Part shown: piece after piece, positions 1-8,321 of the stretch | Numbering within the stretch: the first letter of the stretch is position 1 | Layout of the letters: each line of letters begins with the position of its first letter | NCBI GenBank assembly: GCA_023428245.1 | Contig: JAEYYX010000084.1 | Span: forward strand, 1-64,000 | Direction: 5' to 3' | Length of the DNA stretch: 64,000 nucleotides | From: Pseudomonadota bacterium | GTDB taxonomy: Bacteria > Myxococcota_A > Polyangia > Polyangiales > Polyangiaceae | The notes under the pieces: generated by a model | What the model was told of the DNA's origin: nothing | The model's input: only the letters and a program-made list of their open reading frames with translations | Databases searched by the model: none | Program-made: the position numbers and the translations under genes

Positions 1-406
1 GACGGCCTCCGCGAGGCCTTCCGCCGCCACCGCCGCCTCGGCCGCCGCCGCCGCCGCCTCGGCGATCGTCACCGTAACCACCCCCACCAAAATCATCACC
101 GCCGCCGCCGTAGCCGCGACCACCGCCGCCGCCACCGCCGAAGCCTCCACCACCCGAGCGAGGCCGACGTTCCTCGGCTTCATTCACGCGGAGCGGCCGC
201 CCCGCCATCTCGAACCGGTCCGCTTGCCCGAGAGCCTGAGACGCCGCAGCGTCATCGAGCTCTACGAACGCGAACCCCTTGGACCGACCAGTGTCCCGGT
301 CCGTCACTACTCTCACCGTGCTCACTTCGCCGAACTCAGTGAAGAGGGCAGCGACCTCATCCTCCGTGGCTGACCAGGGGAGGTTCCCAACAAATAGCTT
401 TTTCAA
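1..406 (-). CDS. RRM-type RNA-binding protein, glycine-rich tail (3' end outside window)
   Basis: This is a small RNA-binding protein of the RNA recognition motif family, acting in the cytoplasm. The RRM fills about the first 80 residues. RNP-2 reads KLFVGNL near the N-terminus and RNP-1 reads KGFAFVEL about 40 residues later. It is followed by a tail of Gly runs broken by Arg, Tyr and Asp that continues past the window edge, so the stop is not seen. The start is a TTG at 404-406 preceded at five bases by AGGAAG. An in-frame stop lies just upstream, and the first in-frame ATG would cut away RNP-2 and RNP-1, so TTG is the only sensible start. Bacterial RRM proteins of this layout are often cold-induced; that role is not shown here. 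Confidence 0.9.
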   Translation of the reverse strand, partial: MKKLFVGNLPWSATEDEVAALFTEFGEVSTVRVVTDRDTGRSKGFAFVELDDAAASQALGQADRFEMAGRPLRVNEAEERRPRSGGGGFGGGGGGGRGYGGGGDDFGGGGYGDDRRGGGGGGRGGGGGGRPRGGR

Positions 407-981
407 TCTGACTTCCTATGCATGCCGGCCGCCCGCGCGGACTCGGACCTCTCATTCGTACCAGGGTTCGGAAAACGGGCGAGCCGGATTCGTACGGACT
501 CCGGCGTTTTTGTAGCGTTAGGTGGGCGGGGCCCGGGCGGGTCTGACGCCCCTCGAGCTGACCGAGGTCCGCGGAATGAGCAGAGATTTTTTGGTCCCGA
601 GTGACCTTTGGGGGAGGGGTCAGCACCTCGGGGGGGCGCCCGGGTGAAAGTCCCGGGGCCGCCTGAGGGGGAGGTTGGACCGCGTGGCAGTGGCATCACG
701 AAACGCACCCCCGAACACCGAAGAAACGAAGCGCGGGCGCGATCGAACGGGAAATAATCGACGCCAGGAAACATGAGTGTGCTGTGTTTCCTGTTTCGCA
801 ACCTGTTTCCAGAATGTTGCGGAGCCCGCTTTCGTTTCCGGCGAGGAACAAATGATACCAAAGTGATGCTCTTGGGAGCCGCACTTCGAAACAACGCATG
901 GGGTACTTCAGGATCATCGGTGCTCGGTGACGAGATGAACGAGCATCACTTCCTTCGCCACCGAAAGAGAGGACGATCATT
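407..981. other. 575-base intergenic region between divergent rrm and nrt genes
   Basis: I see no convincing gene here. The stretch around 530-680 is very G-rich and contains the string GGTGAAAGTCC at about 644-655, which recalls part of a cobalamin riboswitch or a group II intron domain I, but the rest of neither structure is present. A perfect inverted repeat lies at 765-793. The region must hold the divergent promoters of the RRM gene and the transporter operon. Confidence 0.5.
765..793. promoter_or_regulatory. 9-bp inverted repeat upstream of the nrt-like operon
   Basis: CAGGAAACA at 765-773 is the exact reverse complement of TGTTTCCTG at 785-793, separated by 11 bases. It lies about 190 bases before the GTG start of the substrate-binding protein gene. 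It could be a regulator-binding site or an RNA hairpin in the leader. There is no T-tract, so it is not an obvious terminator. Its function is inferred from position only. Confidence 0.4.
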
Positions 982-2454
982 GTGAAGAACCCCCAGCGAA
1001 TCGGACGTCTGAACGAAAGTTCGCCACTGCCTCGACCTGAACTGCCGGGAGGGGCTGGCCAAGGGCGACGCGTGTGGCTGACGATGGGTGCTCTGCTTCT
1101 CTTGGGCGTGGGGGCGATCGGCTGCAAGAAAGAGGAAAGAAAGGCCGAGCCTACCGTGCTCAGCGAGGAGAAGCTCGCCGCACTCGCGACAGAGACCAAC
1201 CTCGAGAAGACGGACCTGAAGCTCGGCTTCATCAAGCTGACCGATTGTGCACCGCTGGTGATTGCCAAGGAGCTCGGTTTCTTCAAGGAGGAAGGGCTGA
1301 ACGTCACGCTCGAAGCGCAGGCGAACTGGAAGGTCCTGCTCGACCGGGTCATTTCGGGCGAGCTGGACGGGGCCCATATGCTCGCGGGGCAGCCCCTCGG
1401 CGCCACGATTGGCTTCGGGACTCAGGCGCACGTCGTCACGGCTCTCAGCATGGACCTAAACGGAAACGGCATCACAGTCTCGAATGAGCTCTGGCAGGAG
1501 ATGCAGAAGGCGGACCCGAAGCTCAAGGAGCCGAAGCCTCCTCATCCGATCTCTGCCGAAGCGCTCCTGCCGGCCGTGGCCGCGGCGAAGAAGAAAGGTG
1601 CTCCTCTCAAGTTTGGCATGGTGTTCCCTGTCTCGACGCATAACTACGAGCTTCGCTATTGGCTCGCCGCGGCGGGGATCAATCCGGGACTTTATTCGGC
1701 GACGGATACGACCGGAACGATCGGGGCTGACGTCCTCCTTTCGGTGACTCCTCCGCCTCAGATGCCGGCCACCCTCGAGGCGGGAACCATCAACGGCTAC
1801 TGCGTGGGAGAGCCTTGGAATCAACAGGCGGTCATTCGTGGCATTGGCGTGCCCGTCACCACCGATTACGAGATCTGGAAGAACAATCCGGAGAAGGTGT
1901 TCGGGGTGAGCGCGGAGTTCGCTGAGAAGAACGCAAAGACCCACGTCGCGGTCGTCAAAGCACTGATTCGCGCAGGAAAATGGCTCGATGCGAGCATCGA
2001 GAACAGAAAAGAAGCAGCCCAGATCCTCTCGCGTAAGGAGTACGTCGGAGCGGACTACGAGGTCATCGCGAACAGCATGACCGGCACATTCCTTTATCAG
2101 AAAGACGATCGCCGCGACCTTCCCGACTTCAACGTCTTCTTCCGCTACTTCGCCACGTATCCCTACTACTCGGACGCCATTTGGTACCTGACCCAGATGC
2201 GGCGCTGGGGTCAGATCACCGAGCCAAAGGCGGAGAGCTGGTATCACGAGACCGCCAAGAAGGTTTACCTGCCCGAGGTCTATCTGAAAGCCGCGAGCGC
2301 TCTCATTGAGGAGGGAAAGATCGAGAAGAGCGAAGTGCCTCTCGATACGGACGGCTATCGGCCCAAGACCGCCGACTTCATCGACGGCGTCGAATACGAC
2401 GGCAAGCGGCCGCTCGAATATCTGAAAGCTCACAAAATCGGCAACAAGGAGTGA
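982..2454 (+). CDS. nrtA: NrtA/CmpA-type nitrate or bicarbonate ABC transporter substrate-binding lipoprotein
   Basis: Periplasmic solute-binding lipoprotein that delivers its anion to the NrtB permease. The start is GTG with GAGAGGA upstream. The protein has 490 residues: a basic N-region with RR at 29-30, a hydrophobic stretch at 32-47 and a lipidation Cys near residue 48 (AIGC). The family core begins near residue 80 with LGFIKLTDCAPLVIAKELG, then SGELDGAHML near 125-134, both typical of NrtA/CmpA/NasF (PF13379). It is first in a four-gene operon with a permease and two ATPases, the classical nrtABCD/cmpABCD order. Nitrate, nitrite, bicarbonate and cyanate cannot be told apart by eye, and no nitrate or nitrite reductase gene lies in the window. 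Confidence 0.88.
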   Translation: MKNPQRIGRLNESSPLPRPELPGGAGQGRRVWLTMGALLLLGVGAIGCKKEERKAEPTVLSEEKLAALATETNLEKTDLKLGFIKLTDCAPLVIAKELGFFKEEGLNVTLEAQANWKVLLDRVISGELDGAHMLAGQPLGATIGFGTQAHVVTALSMDLNGNGITVSNELWQEMQKADPKLKEPKPPHPISAEALLPAVAAAKKKGAPLKFGMVFPVSTHNYELRYWLAAAGINPGLYSATDTTGTIGADVLLSVTPPPQMPATLEAGTINGYCVGEPWNQQAVIRGIGVPVTTDYEIWKNNPEKVFGVSAEFAEKNAKTHVAVVKALIRAGKWLDASIENRKEAAQILSRKEYVGADYEVIANSMTGTFLYQKDDRRDLPDFNVFFRYFATYPYYSDAIWYLTQMRRWGQITEPKAESWYHETAKKVYLPEVYLKAASALIEEGKIEKSEVPLDTDGYRPKTADFIDGVEYDGKRPLEYLKAHKIGNKE

Positions 2455-2533
2455 TTCGCCTTTTCGTTCTTCGAGACGATTGTGGTCAATTCCCGCGTCT
2501 GTCACGACCGGGTGAATACGGAAGGAATAGAAA

Positions 2534-3607
2534 ATGTCCGCTACTATCTTTAGATTCTTGGACCGGGTGGGACTTGAAGCTTTCGCTCCGGTCGTGAAGT
2601 TGATTCAGGGCGAGGACGTCGCGCTCCAGATGCGGCGCATCGCCCTGAACTTCGGCGCGCCGCTCTTGACGTTCCTTTTGTTCCTCGGAGCCTGGAGCTT
2701 TGCCTCAAGTCACATCATGACCAAATATGGCCACCTCCCCTCGCCGGGCGACGTGGTGACTCAGGCCGGAGTGCTCTGGGAGGCGCACGTGGAAGGTGTA
2801 CGCGCCGAGAAGGCGTTCTACCAAGCCCAGGAAGCCAAGGTCGCTGAGCTGACTGCGGCGGCGAAGATCTTCTCCGAGCGGGGGCAGACGGACAAGGTCG
2901 TGCGCATGGAAGAGCTCGCGCGCGAAGCGAAACGGGCTAAATTTTCCGCGAGTCCGTCATACATCACGCAGATCTTGACCTCGCTCAAGACAGTCTTCGC
3001 GGGGTTCATCGTAGCGTCCCTGATCGCGATCCCGATTGGCGTTCTGTGCGGGACGAGTCCGGTTATCCAAGCGGGCCTGAATCCACTGATTCAGATTTTT
3101 AAGCCAGTCTCGCCGCTTGCCTGGCTACCGATCGTCATGATCTGCGTGGGAGCTCTCTACACGACCAAGCCGGAAGAAGCCTGGTTCGAAAGGTCATTTC
3201 TGAGCTCAGCACTCACAGTAGCTCTTTGTTCTCTTTGGCCCACACTGGCCAACACGGCCCTCGGCGTGGCTTCGATCGAGAAGGACCACCTGAACGTGGC
3301 GCGAGTGCTCAAGCTCGACGGCTGGACTCGGGTGCGAAAAATCATCATCCCCTCTGCTTTGCCGATGATTTTCGCAGGTTTGCGCATCTCGCTCGGCGTC
3401 GGCTGGATGGTTCTGATCGCGGCGGAGATGCTCGCTCAGAACCCCGGCCTCGGAAAATTCGTTTGGGACATGTTCCAAAACGGCAGTAGCCAAACCCTTG
3501 CCCAGATCATGGTAGCGGTGTTCACCATCGGCATCATCGGCATGGGTCTCGACAGGATCATGATCATCCTGCAGCGCTCGGTGAGCTACGCGTCCGTTTC
3601 CAGGTGA
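2534..3607 (+). CDS. nrtB: NrtB-type ABC transporter permease
   Basis: Inner-membrane permease of the NrtB/SsuC class (BPD_transp_1), 357 residues. A first membrane segment lies at about 39-57, with the remaining segments after about residue 155. The EAA coupling loop for the ATPases is seen around DGWTRVRKIIIPSALPMI, followed by AGLRISLGVGWMVLIAAEML as in NrtB. GGAAGGAATAG precedes the ATG. Between the first and second membrane segments is a charged, Ala/Glu/Lys-rich insert of about 50 residues (roughly 90-145) that looks helical or coiled-coil and would lie in the periplasm. I do not remember such an insert in cyanobacterial NrtB. It sits 79 bases after the binding-protein gene and 26 bases before the first ATPase gene. 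Confidence 0.88.
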   Translation: MSATIFRFLDRVGLEAFAPVVKLIQGEDVALQMRRIALNFGAPLLTFLLFLGAWSFASSHIMTKYGHLPSPGDVVTQAGVLWEAHVEGVRAEKAFYQAQEAKVAELTAAAKIFSERGQTDKVVRMEELAREAKRAKFSASPSYITQILTSLKTVFAGFIVASLIAIPIGVLCGTSPVIQAGLNPLIQIFKPVSPLAWLPIVMICVGALYTTKPEEAWFERSFLSSALTVALCSLWPTLANTALGVASIEKDHLNVARVLKLDGWTRVRKIIIPSALPMIFAGLRISLGVGWMVLIAAEMLAQNPGLGKFVWDMFQNGSSQTLAQIMVAVFTIGIIGMGLDRIMIILQRSVSYASVSR

Positions 3608-3633
3608 GAGTCTGAAGAAAGGAGCGATGACTG

Positions 3634-4488
3634 ATGGCGATTCTCGAAATGAAGGGTGTATCGAAGTGGTTCGGGAGCGGCAGCACGCAGACCGAGGTGC
3701 TCCGGAGCGTCGACTTGAGCCTGGAAGAGGGGGAGTTCGTGGCGATCGTGGGCTTCAGCGGAAGCGGCAAGAGCACGCTCATGAACCTTCTTGCAGGGCT
3801 CTTGAACCCTGATCGTGGCGAGGTTTTCTTCAAAGGTCAGAAGAACCCGGAGCCCGGCCCCGATCGCGGGATAGTGTTCCAGAACTACTCGCTCTTGCCC
3901 TGGCTGAGCGTGTACGAAAACGTGAGGCTCGGCGTCGACCAAGTCTTCGGCCAGCGTCCGAGCGCAGAGCGGCACGAGATGGTGCTCAGGTATGTCGAGA
4001 TGGTCAGCCTCACGCCCGCGCTTCAGAAGAAGCCAGGTGAGCTCTCCGGTGGAATGCGACAGCGGGTCTCTCTGGCGCGGACGCTTGCGATGAGCCCGGA
4101 TGTGCTACTGCTCGATGAACCACTTGGGGCACTCGATGCTCTGACCCGCGCCGTGCTTCAAGACGAAATCGCCCGCATTTGGGAAGCGGAGCGGAAAACC
4201 GTCTTGCTCATCACTAATGACGTCGATGAGGCGCTCCTTCTGGCTGATCGCATCATTCCCCTGAAACCCGGACCGAGCGCGACACTCGGGACCGAGTTTC
4301 CCGTCACCTTAGAGCGACCGCGCAATCGGGGCGCATTGAACCATGATGCGACCTTCAAGACGCTTCGGAATGGCATCGTTGGATACCTCAATCGCGTGCG
4401 GCACGAACGCGACGTGCATGAGCAACGCGAGGCCGGACCCAGACCTGAGCTCCCTGAGCTCCAGCCGCTCGACCTGCGGCATGCATGA
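3634..4488 (+). CDS. nrtC: NrtC-like ABC transporter ATP-binding protein
   Basis: ATPase subunit of 284 residues for the NrtB permease. Walker A is GFSGSGKST, the signature is LSGGM, Walker B is VLLLDEP, and the switch region reads ITNDVDEALLLADR. The usual H-loop histidine (THD) is therefore Asn. From memory, ITNDVDEA is shared with NrtC-type subunits, which fits. Cyanobacterial NrtC also has a C-terminal NrtA-like domain; here only a short charged tail of about 30 residues follows, so this is an ATPase-only form. The start is the ATG nine bases after AAAGGAG. It is one of two unequal ATPases in the operon (see 4526-5320). Confidence 0.86.
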   Translation: MAILEMKGVSKWFGSGSTQTEVLRSVDLSLEEGEFVAIVGFSGSGKSTLMNLLAGLLNPDRGEVFFKGQKNPEPGPDRGIVFQNYSLLPWLSVYENVRLGVDQVFGQRPSAERHEMVLRYVEMVSLTPALQKKPGELSGGMRQRVSLARTLAMSPDVLLLDEPLGALDALTRAVLQDEIARIWEAERKTVLLITNDVDEALLLADRIIPLKPGPSATLGTEFPVTLERPRNRGALNHDATFKTLRNGIVGYLNRVRHERDVHEQREAGPRPELPELQPLDLRHA

Positions 4489-4525
4489 CGACAAACGTGG
4501 CGACTGATCGACAAAGGAGCGAGAT

Positions 4526-5320
4526 ATGCGAGGTTATGTAGAGCTCTTCAATCTAGGCAAGACCTACGACACGCCCAAAGGGCCTCAGGTGATCGTAGAG
4601 AACTTCGATCTCAACATCGGAAAAGGCGAGTTCATCGCGTTGCTCGGGCACTCTGGATGCGGCAAGTCGACGGTGCTCACGATGCTGGCGGGGTTGAACT
4701 CGATTTCTCAAGGCGGAATCGTGGTCGCGGGCCGTGAGATTCAGGGACCCGGGCCCGATCGGGGCGTCGTGTTCCAGGCGCCCTGCCTCCTGCCTTGGAT
4801 GACTGCTTACGACAATGTCGCACTCGGTGTGGATCGCGTCTTCCCTCATGCCACAAAGGCCGAGCGTCGCGCGACAGTGGAGTACTTTATGGATCTTGTG
4901 GGGCTATCGAGCTCAATGCACAAGCTACCGAGAGAGATCTCTCTCGGGATGCAACAGCGCGTCGGTCTCGCGCGAGCCTTCGCCGTCCAACCAAAGATGC
5001 TCCTGCTCGACGAGCCGTTCGGTATGCTCGACTCCCTCACGCGCATGGAGCTGCAGGAGGTTCTCGCGGAGATCTTGCAGAAAGACGGAAAGACGGCGCT
5101 GATGGTGACCCACGACGTAGACGAAGCCCTGTTCCTAGCAGATCGCGTCGTCATGATGACCAACGGGCCCTGCGCTAAGGTCGGCAAGATCATTGACGTC
5201 CCCTTCGAGAGGCCCCGGGAGCGAGCACGGGTGCTCGCCCATGAGAGCTACTACGATCTCAGGGAACAAATGATCGAATTCCTTGAGGAGCAGGAGAAGC
5301 TTAAGCATCGCGCTGCTTGA
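4526..5320 (+). CDS. nrtD: NrtD-like ABC transporter ATP-binding protein
   Basis: Second ATPase subunit, 264 residues. Walker A is GHSGCGKST, Walker B is MLLLDEP, and the H-loop THDVDEALFLADR is intact. The signature reads ISLGMQQRV, so the first Gly of LSGGM is Leu. The tail with NGPCAKVGKIIDVPFERPR is typical of NrtD. A strong AAAGGAG lies six bases before the ATG. Because its signature is degenerate while NrtC lacks the H-loop His, both defects would fall in the same composite site of an NrtC/NrtD heterodimer. The gene ends 15 bases from the convergent cytochrome-like gene. Confidence 0.88.
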   Translation: MRGYVELFNLGKTYDTPKGPQVIVENFDLNIGKGEFIALLGHSGCGKSTVLTMLAGLNSISQGGIVVAGREIQGPGPDRGVVFQAPCLLPWMTAYDNVALGVDRVFPHATKAERRATVEYFMDLVGLSSSMHKLPREISLGMQQRVGLARAFAVQPKMLLLDEPFGMLDSLTRMELQEVLAEILQKDGKTALMVTHDVDEALFLADRVVMMTNGPCAKVGKIIDVPFERPRERARVLAHESYYDLREQMIEFLEEQEKLKHRAA

Positions 5321-5334
5321 GGCAAAAAGAGCGG

Positions 5335-6210
5335 CTACTTCGAGGAACCTGTCTGGCAGGCGCTGTAACGGAACACCCAGTGCGAGAAGGAACGGTAGTG
5401 CGCGTCGCCTTCTTTGACGAACTTGTCGCCTCCTTCATGAGGCATGCCGCCATCTGACTCAGCGAGCGGCTTTAAGAGCAAGAAGCTCTGCTCTGGGGCG
5501 TCGACGTTGACGAGACCGAGCCGCAGAATCGCTCGCATGCTGGCCAAAGAGCCCACACCGCAGCCTCCGCGCTCGGTGAAGAAGCGGGGCGCGGTGGAGA
5601 TGGCTGTTTCTTCTTCGACGAAGTGGCAGGGGAGGCACCGGTCCCGGTCCTTATAGATCGTGCCGCGGAAGAGGGCCTCAAGGGTCTCCTGCTCGCAGTC
5701 GCCCGGATCGGTGCCGAGTCCAAACGAGTTCGGCGGGGAACTGCCGATCGCGCAAAACTCCGCCGGCTCGTCGCCGCATGTCGCGTCGCGACACTTGCCG
5801 CAGGCGGCCTCGTGCTCGATCCATGAGCGAAAACCGAGGTATTCCTCGCGCACCATTTGCTCGGTGACGAGCCGGCCTATTCCTCGGGCGCGCTCGATCC
5901 AAGAAAGAAGGACGCTCCCTTCCGGATCCTCGAGATTCACGAGCCCGTCTGCGAGCAAACAGGCCATCGACTCGCAAGCATCTTCGCGGGCGAACCCGGC
6001 CAGGCTGATGCCCCCGGCGTGACACTCACTGCAGCTCTCGGGGCGGTCCGTCTCGAGCAACGGGCGCACTCTGCGTTCAAAGAGCTCCCCCGGCGATTCG
6101 TCACAGTCGGGCGGGGGGAGCGAGGCCTCTCCGGTCTCGGCTGCGCAGGAGCCGAGACCGGCGCCGAGAGCGAGTGCAGCTACGAGCGCCCCTCGCTCTG
6201 CTCGGCGCAT
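5335..6210 (-). CDS. putative lipoprotein with two CXXCH haem-binding motifs
   Basis: Predicted exported lipoprotein of 291 residues. The signal peptide ends in LGSC with the lipidation Cys at 22. Two c-type haem motifs are visible, CSECH at 60-64 and CLPCH at 192-196, each in a similar block ending in a SWIE or FSHWVF segment, so the protein looks like a duplicated di-haem unit. Extra Cys residues (about 77, 84, 137, 140, 145, 153) suggest disulfides. The start at 6210 is preferred because AAAGGAG lies eight bases upstream; a longer form from 6264 lacks this. It could carry electrons at the outer membrane or periplasm, but no redox partner is encoded nearby. Confidence 0.75.
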   Translation of the reverse strand: MRRAERGALVAALALGAGLGSCAAETGEASLPPPDCDESPGELFERRVRPLLETDRPESCSECHAGGISLAGFAREDACESMACLLADGLVNLEDPEGSVLLSWIERARGIGRLVTEQMVREEYLGFRSWIEHEAACGKCRDATCGDEPAEFCAIGSSPPNSFGLGTDPGDCEQETLEALFRGTIYKDRDRCLPCHFVEEETAISTAPRFFTERGGCGVGSLASMRAILRLGLVNVDAPEQSFLLLKPLAESDGGMPHEGGDKFVKEGDAHYRSFSHWVFRYSACQTGSSK

Positions 6211-6282
6211 GCGGGGTGCTCCTTTTGAGAGGGACCCGCGGAGCTGAGCAGAGCGAGCTGTCATTGTAGTGTGTCGCCTTGC

Positions 6283-6693
6283 TCAGTGGCAGGCGTGCGG
6301 TTTGGGGTGGTCGGTAGCGCTAACGCAAGCAGCCATGCAGCGGTCGTAGTTCGCTTGGCAGGTGGCCCTATCGTTCCGGTGCCCGATGACATGACACTCG
6401 TCGATCTCACTGTCATCGGCGCCCCCCTCCACGTGGCAAAGGGCGCCGAGCTCACAGCAGGGGTCTTCGACGCTCGAGTTGTTGCTACCAGCGTAGGCGG
6501 GGCTGCCTGCTTCAGCGCCGCTGCCGCCTTGGCCGCCGCTGCTGTGCTCAGCGCCGCTGCCGCCTTGGCCGCCGCTGTTATCCGCCTTTGAGTCACCTTG
6601 ACAGGAGGGAAGGCCAATCCAGAAAACGCTCGAAGCCAGAAGGAGGCCGAGGCCGAGGTTCGCGGAGCGGGAGGAAGAGGAATGTCGGATCAT
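6283..6693 (-). CDS. small Cys-rich lipoprotein with Gly-rich linker
   Basis: Predicted lipoprotein of 136 residues that I do not recognise. A signal peptide ends in LPSC (Cys 31). It is followed by a Gly/Ser/Gln linker in which SGGQGGSGAE occurs twice, and a C-terminal Cys-rich part with CCELGALC and CQANYDRCMAAC. The spacing of Cys in the last motif resembles that of the small lipoprotein at 52727-52930. It lies 53 bases downstream of cimA on the same strand and has no clear ribosome-binding site, so the start is chosen from the signal peptide. Confidence 0.65.
   Translation of the reverse strand: MIRHSSSSRSANLGLGLLLASSVFWIGLPSCQGDSKADNSGGQGGSGAEHSSGGQGGSGAEAGSPAYAGSNNSSVEDPCCELGALCHVEGGADDSEIDECHVIGHRNDRATCQANYDRCMAACVSATDHPKPHACH
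6512..6577 (-). repeat. 36-bp tandem duplication inside lipoprotein gene
   Basis: Two identical 30-base blocks at 6512-6541 and 6548-6577, offset by 36 bases, encode the repeated SGGQGGSGAE linker of the 6283-6693 gene. The period is a multiple of three, so copy number can change without breaking the frame. Confidence 0.85.
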
Positions 6694-6746
6694 TTTCGTG
6701 TCGTCGTGATGGATGCTCTTGCGGTTCACGCCGCCACTTTCTCGGC

Positions 6747-8318
6747 CTAGACCTTCGACGAAGAAGAGTTCTTCTTGCGCGTGAGGGCGTACTCGAAGGC
6801 ATCGATCAGCGCGGCCATGGACGCGTCGATGATGTTCGCTGAAGCCCCTACCGTGCTCCAAGTCCCTTCCTCGTCGCGACTGTCGATGAGGACCCGAGTG
6901 ATGGCGGCGGTCCCGGAGTTCGAATCCAGGATGCGCACCTTGTAATCAGCGAGGTGCACTGAGGCAAGCTGAGGGAAGTGGGGTGTGAGCGCCTTTCGCA
7001 GAGCTGAATCGAGCGCTCCCACAGGTCCATTGCCGTCGCCGACCGTGTGAGCGACCTCCCCATCGATGCTGAGGCGCACCGTGGCTTCGATGAAATCGGT
7101 GCCTTGGCGTCGACCGACCATCGCCTGGTAGTCGAGGAGCTGGAAAGGCGGCGTATACTCGGGGTTTTTCCTTCGGAGCAGGAGGCTCACTGACGCCTCA
7201 GCGCCTTCATAGGACAGACCACGGGCCTCGGCGTCTTTGATTTCGTCGAGGGCCTTTCGGTCAGCCCCTTCTCCGACGGAAACGCCGAGCTCTTCGGCCT
7301 TCGAAAGCACGTTGCTCAGGCCCGACAGGTCGCTCACCACGACGCGCATCTCATTGCCGACGAGGGACGGATCGATGTGCTGATAAGAGTCGGCGTTTCG
7401 GCGCATCGCCGAGACGTGGACGCCTCCCTTGTGGGCAAAGGCCGAACGCCCGACGTAGGGCTGACCGCTCTCGAGAGAGAGGTTCGCGACGTCGGCGACA
7501 AAGCGCGCCACGTCGGTCAGCTCCTTGAGGTGGCCGGGCGGCAATGCCCGGAGACCAAGTTTGAGCTCGAGATTCGGAATGATGACGCTGAGGTTCGCAT
7601 TGCCGCAGCGCTCACCGATGCCGTTCATCGTACCTTGGACATGGACAGCGCCCCCGCGTACGGCCGCCAGGCTATTGGCGACGCCGCAGCCGGTGTCGTC
7701 GTGCGCGTGGATCCCGAGCGGATGGTCGACCTTTCGGTGTACGTCGCGCACGATCTCTTCGATCTGCCAGGGCAATGAGCCGCCGTTCGTGTCGCAGAGG
7801 ACGAGCGTGCGCGCGCCGCCGCGGCGGGCGGCAAGCAGAGCTTCCACTGCGTAGCCTGGATCGGCGCGATACCCGTCGAAGAAGTGCTCGGCATCGAAGA
7901 GGACGGTGCGCCCTTGCTGAGCGAGGAAGCGCACGCTCTCTTCAATCATGAGCAGGTTCGTGTCGAGCTCGGTGCGGAGCACCTCCGTCACATGCAAAGT
8001 CCAGGTCTTGCCGAAGATCGTGCAGACCTCGGCGCCGCAGGCGATGAGCGCCTGAAGGTTCGGATCCTCTTCGGGAGTCTTGCCTGCGCGGCGCGTCGAG
8101 CCGAAGGCCGTGAGCTTCGAGTGGCGAAACTCGCGGTCGCGAGTGCGCTCGAAAAACTCAGCGTCCTTGGGATTCGAACCCGGCCAACCGCCCTCGATGA
8201 AGCTGATCCCGAACTGATCGAGACGTTCGGCGATCCGGATCTTGTCGGCGACTGTGTAGGAAACTCCCTCGCCCTGGCTGCCGTCTCGGAGCGTGGTGTC
8301 GTAGATTTCGACTGTCAT
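6747..8318 (-). CDS. cimA: (R)-citramalate synthase
   Basis: Condenses pyruvate and acetyl-CoA to (R)-citramalate, the first step of the threonine-independent route to 2-oxobutyrate and isoleucine. It has 523 residues. The N-terminal DRE-TIM barrel begins with YDTTLRDGSQGEG and holds FIEGGWPGSNPKD, which marks the CimA group (TIGR00977), and the metal site IHAHDDTGCGVANS. The C-terminal third is the LeuA-type dimerisation/regulatory domain. The ATG follows the leuA stop by three bases, so it is translated in the same operon as ilvB, ilvN and leuA. Homocitrate synthase is the main alternative; GGWPGSNPKD and the context favour CimA. Confidence 0.92.
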   Translation of the reverse strand: MTVEIYDTTLRDGSQGEGVSYTVADKIRIAERLDQFGISFIEGGWPGSNPKDAEFFERTRDREFRHSKLTAFGSTRRAGKTPEEDPNLQALIACGAEVCTIFGKTWTLHVTEVLRTELDTNLLMIEESVRFLAQQGRTVLFDAEHFFDGYRADPGYAVEALLAARRGGARTLVLCDTNGGSLPWQIEEIVRDVHRKVDHPLGIHAHDDTGCGVANSLAAVRGGAVHVQGTMNGIGERCGNANLSVIIPNLELKLGLRALPPGHLKELTDVARFVADVANLSLESGQPYVGRSAFAHKGGVHVSAMRRNADSYQHIDPSLVGNEMRVVVSDLSGLSNVLSKAEELGVSVGEGADRKALDEIKDAEARGLSYEGAEASVSLLLRRKNPEYTPPFQLLDYQAMVGRRQGTDFIEATVRLSIDGEVAHTVGDGNGPVGALDSALRKALTPHFPQLASVHLADYKVRILDSNSGTAAITRVLIDSRDEEGTWSTVGASANIIDASMAALIDAFEYALTRKKNSSSSKV

Positions 8319-8321
8319 GCG

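Noticed and set aside
605..700. Cobalamin-riboswitch-like or group II intron-like string GGTGAAAGTCC
   Set aside because: Only one short conserved piece matches. The rest of the B12-box (CCCGC-x-ACTG type) and any intron domain V or reverse transcriptase are missing.
773..985. 70-residue open frame upstream of the nrtA-like gene
   Set aside because: Overlaps the intergenic inverted repeat and the ribosome site of the next gene; no ribosome site of its own and no plausible composition.
8165..8185. tRNA T-arm-like GGATTCGAACCC
   Set aside because: It lies inside cimA and codes the conserved GGWPGSNPKD motif; no acceptor stem or CCA end around it.
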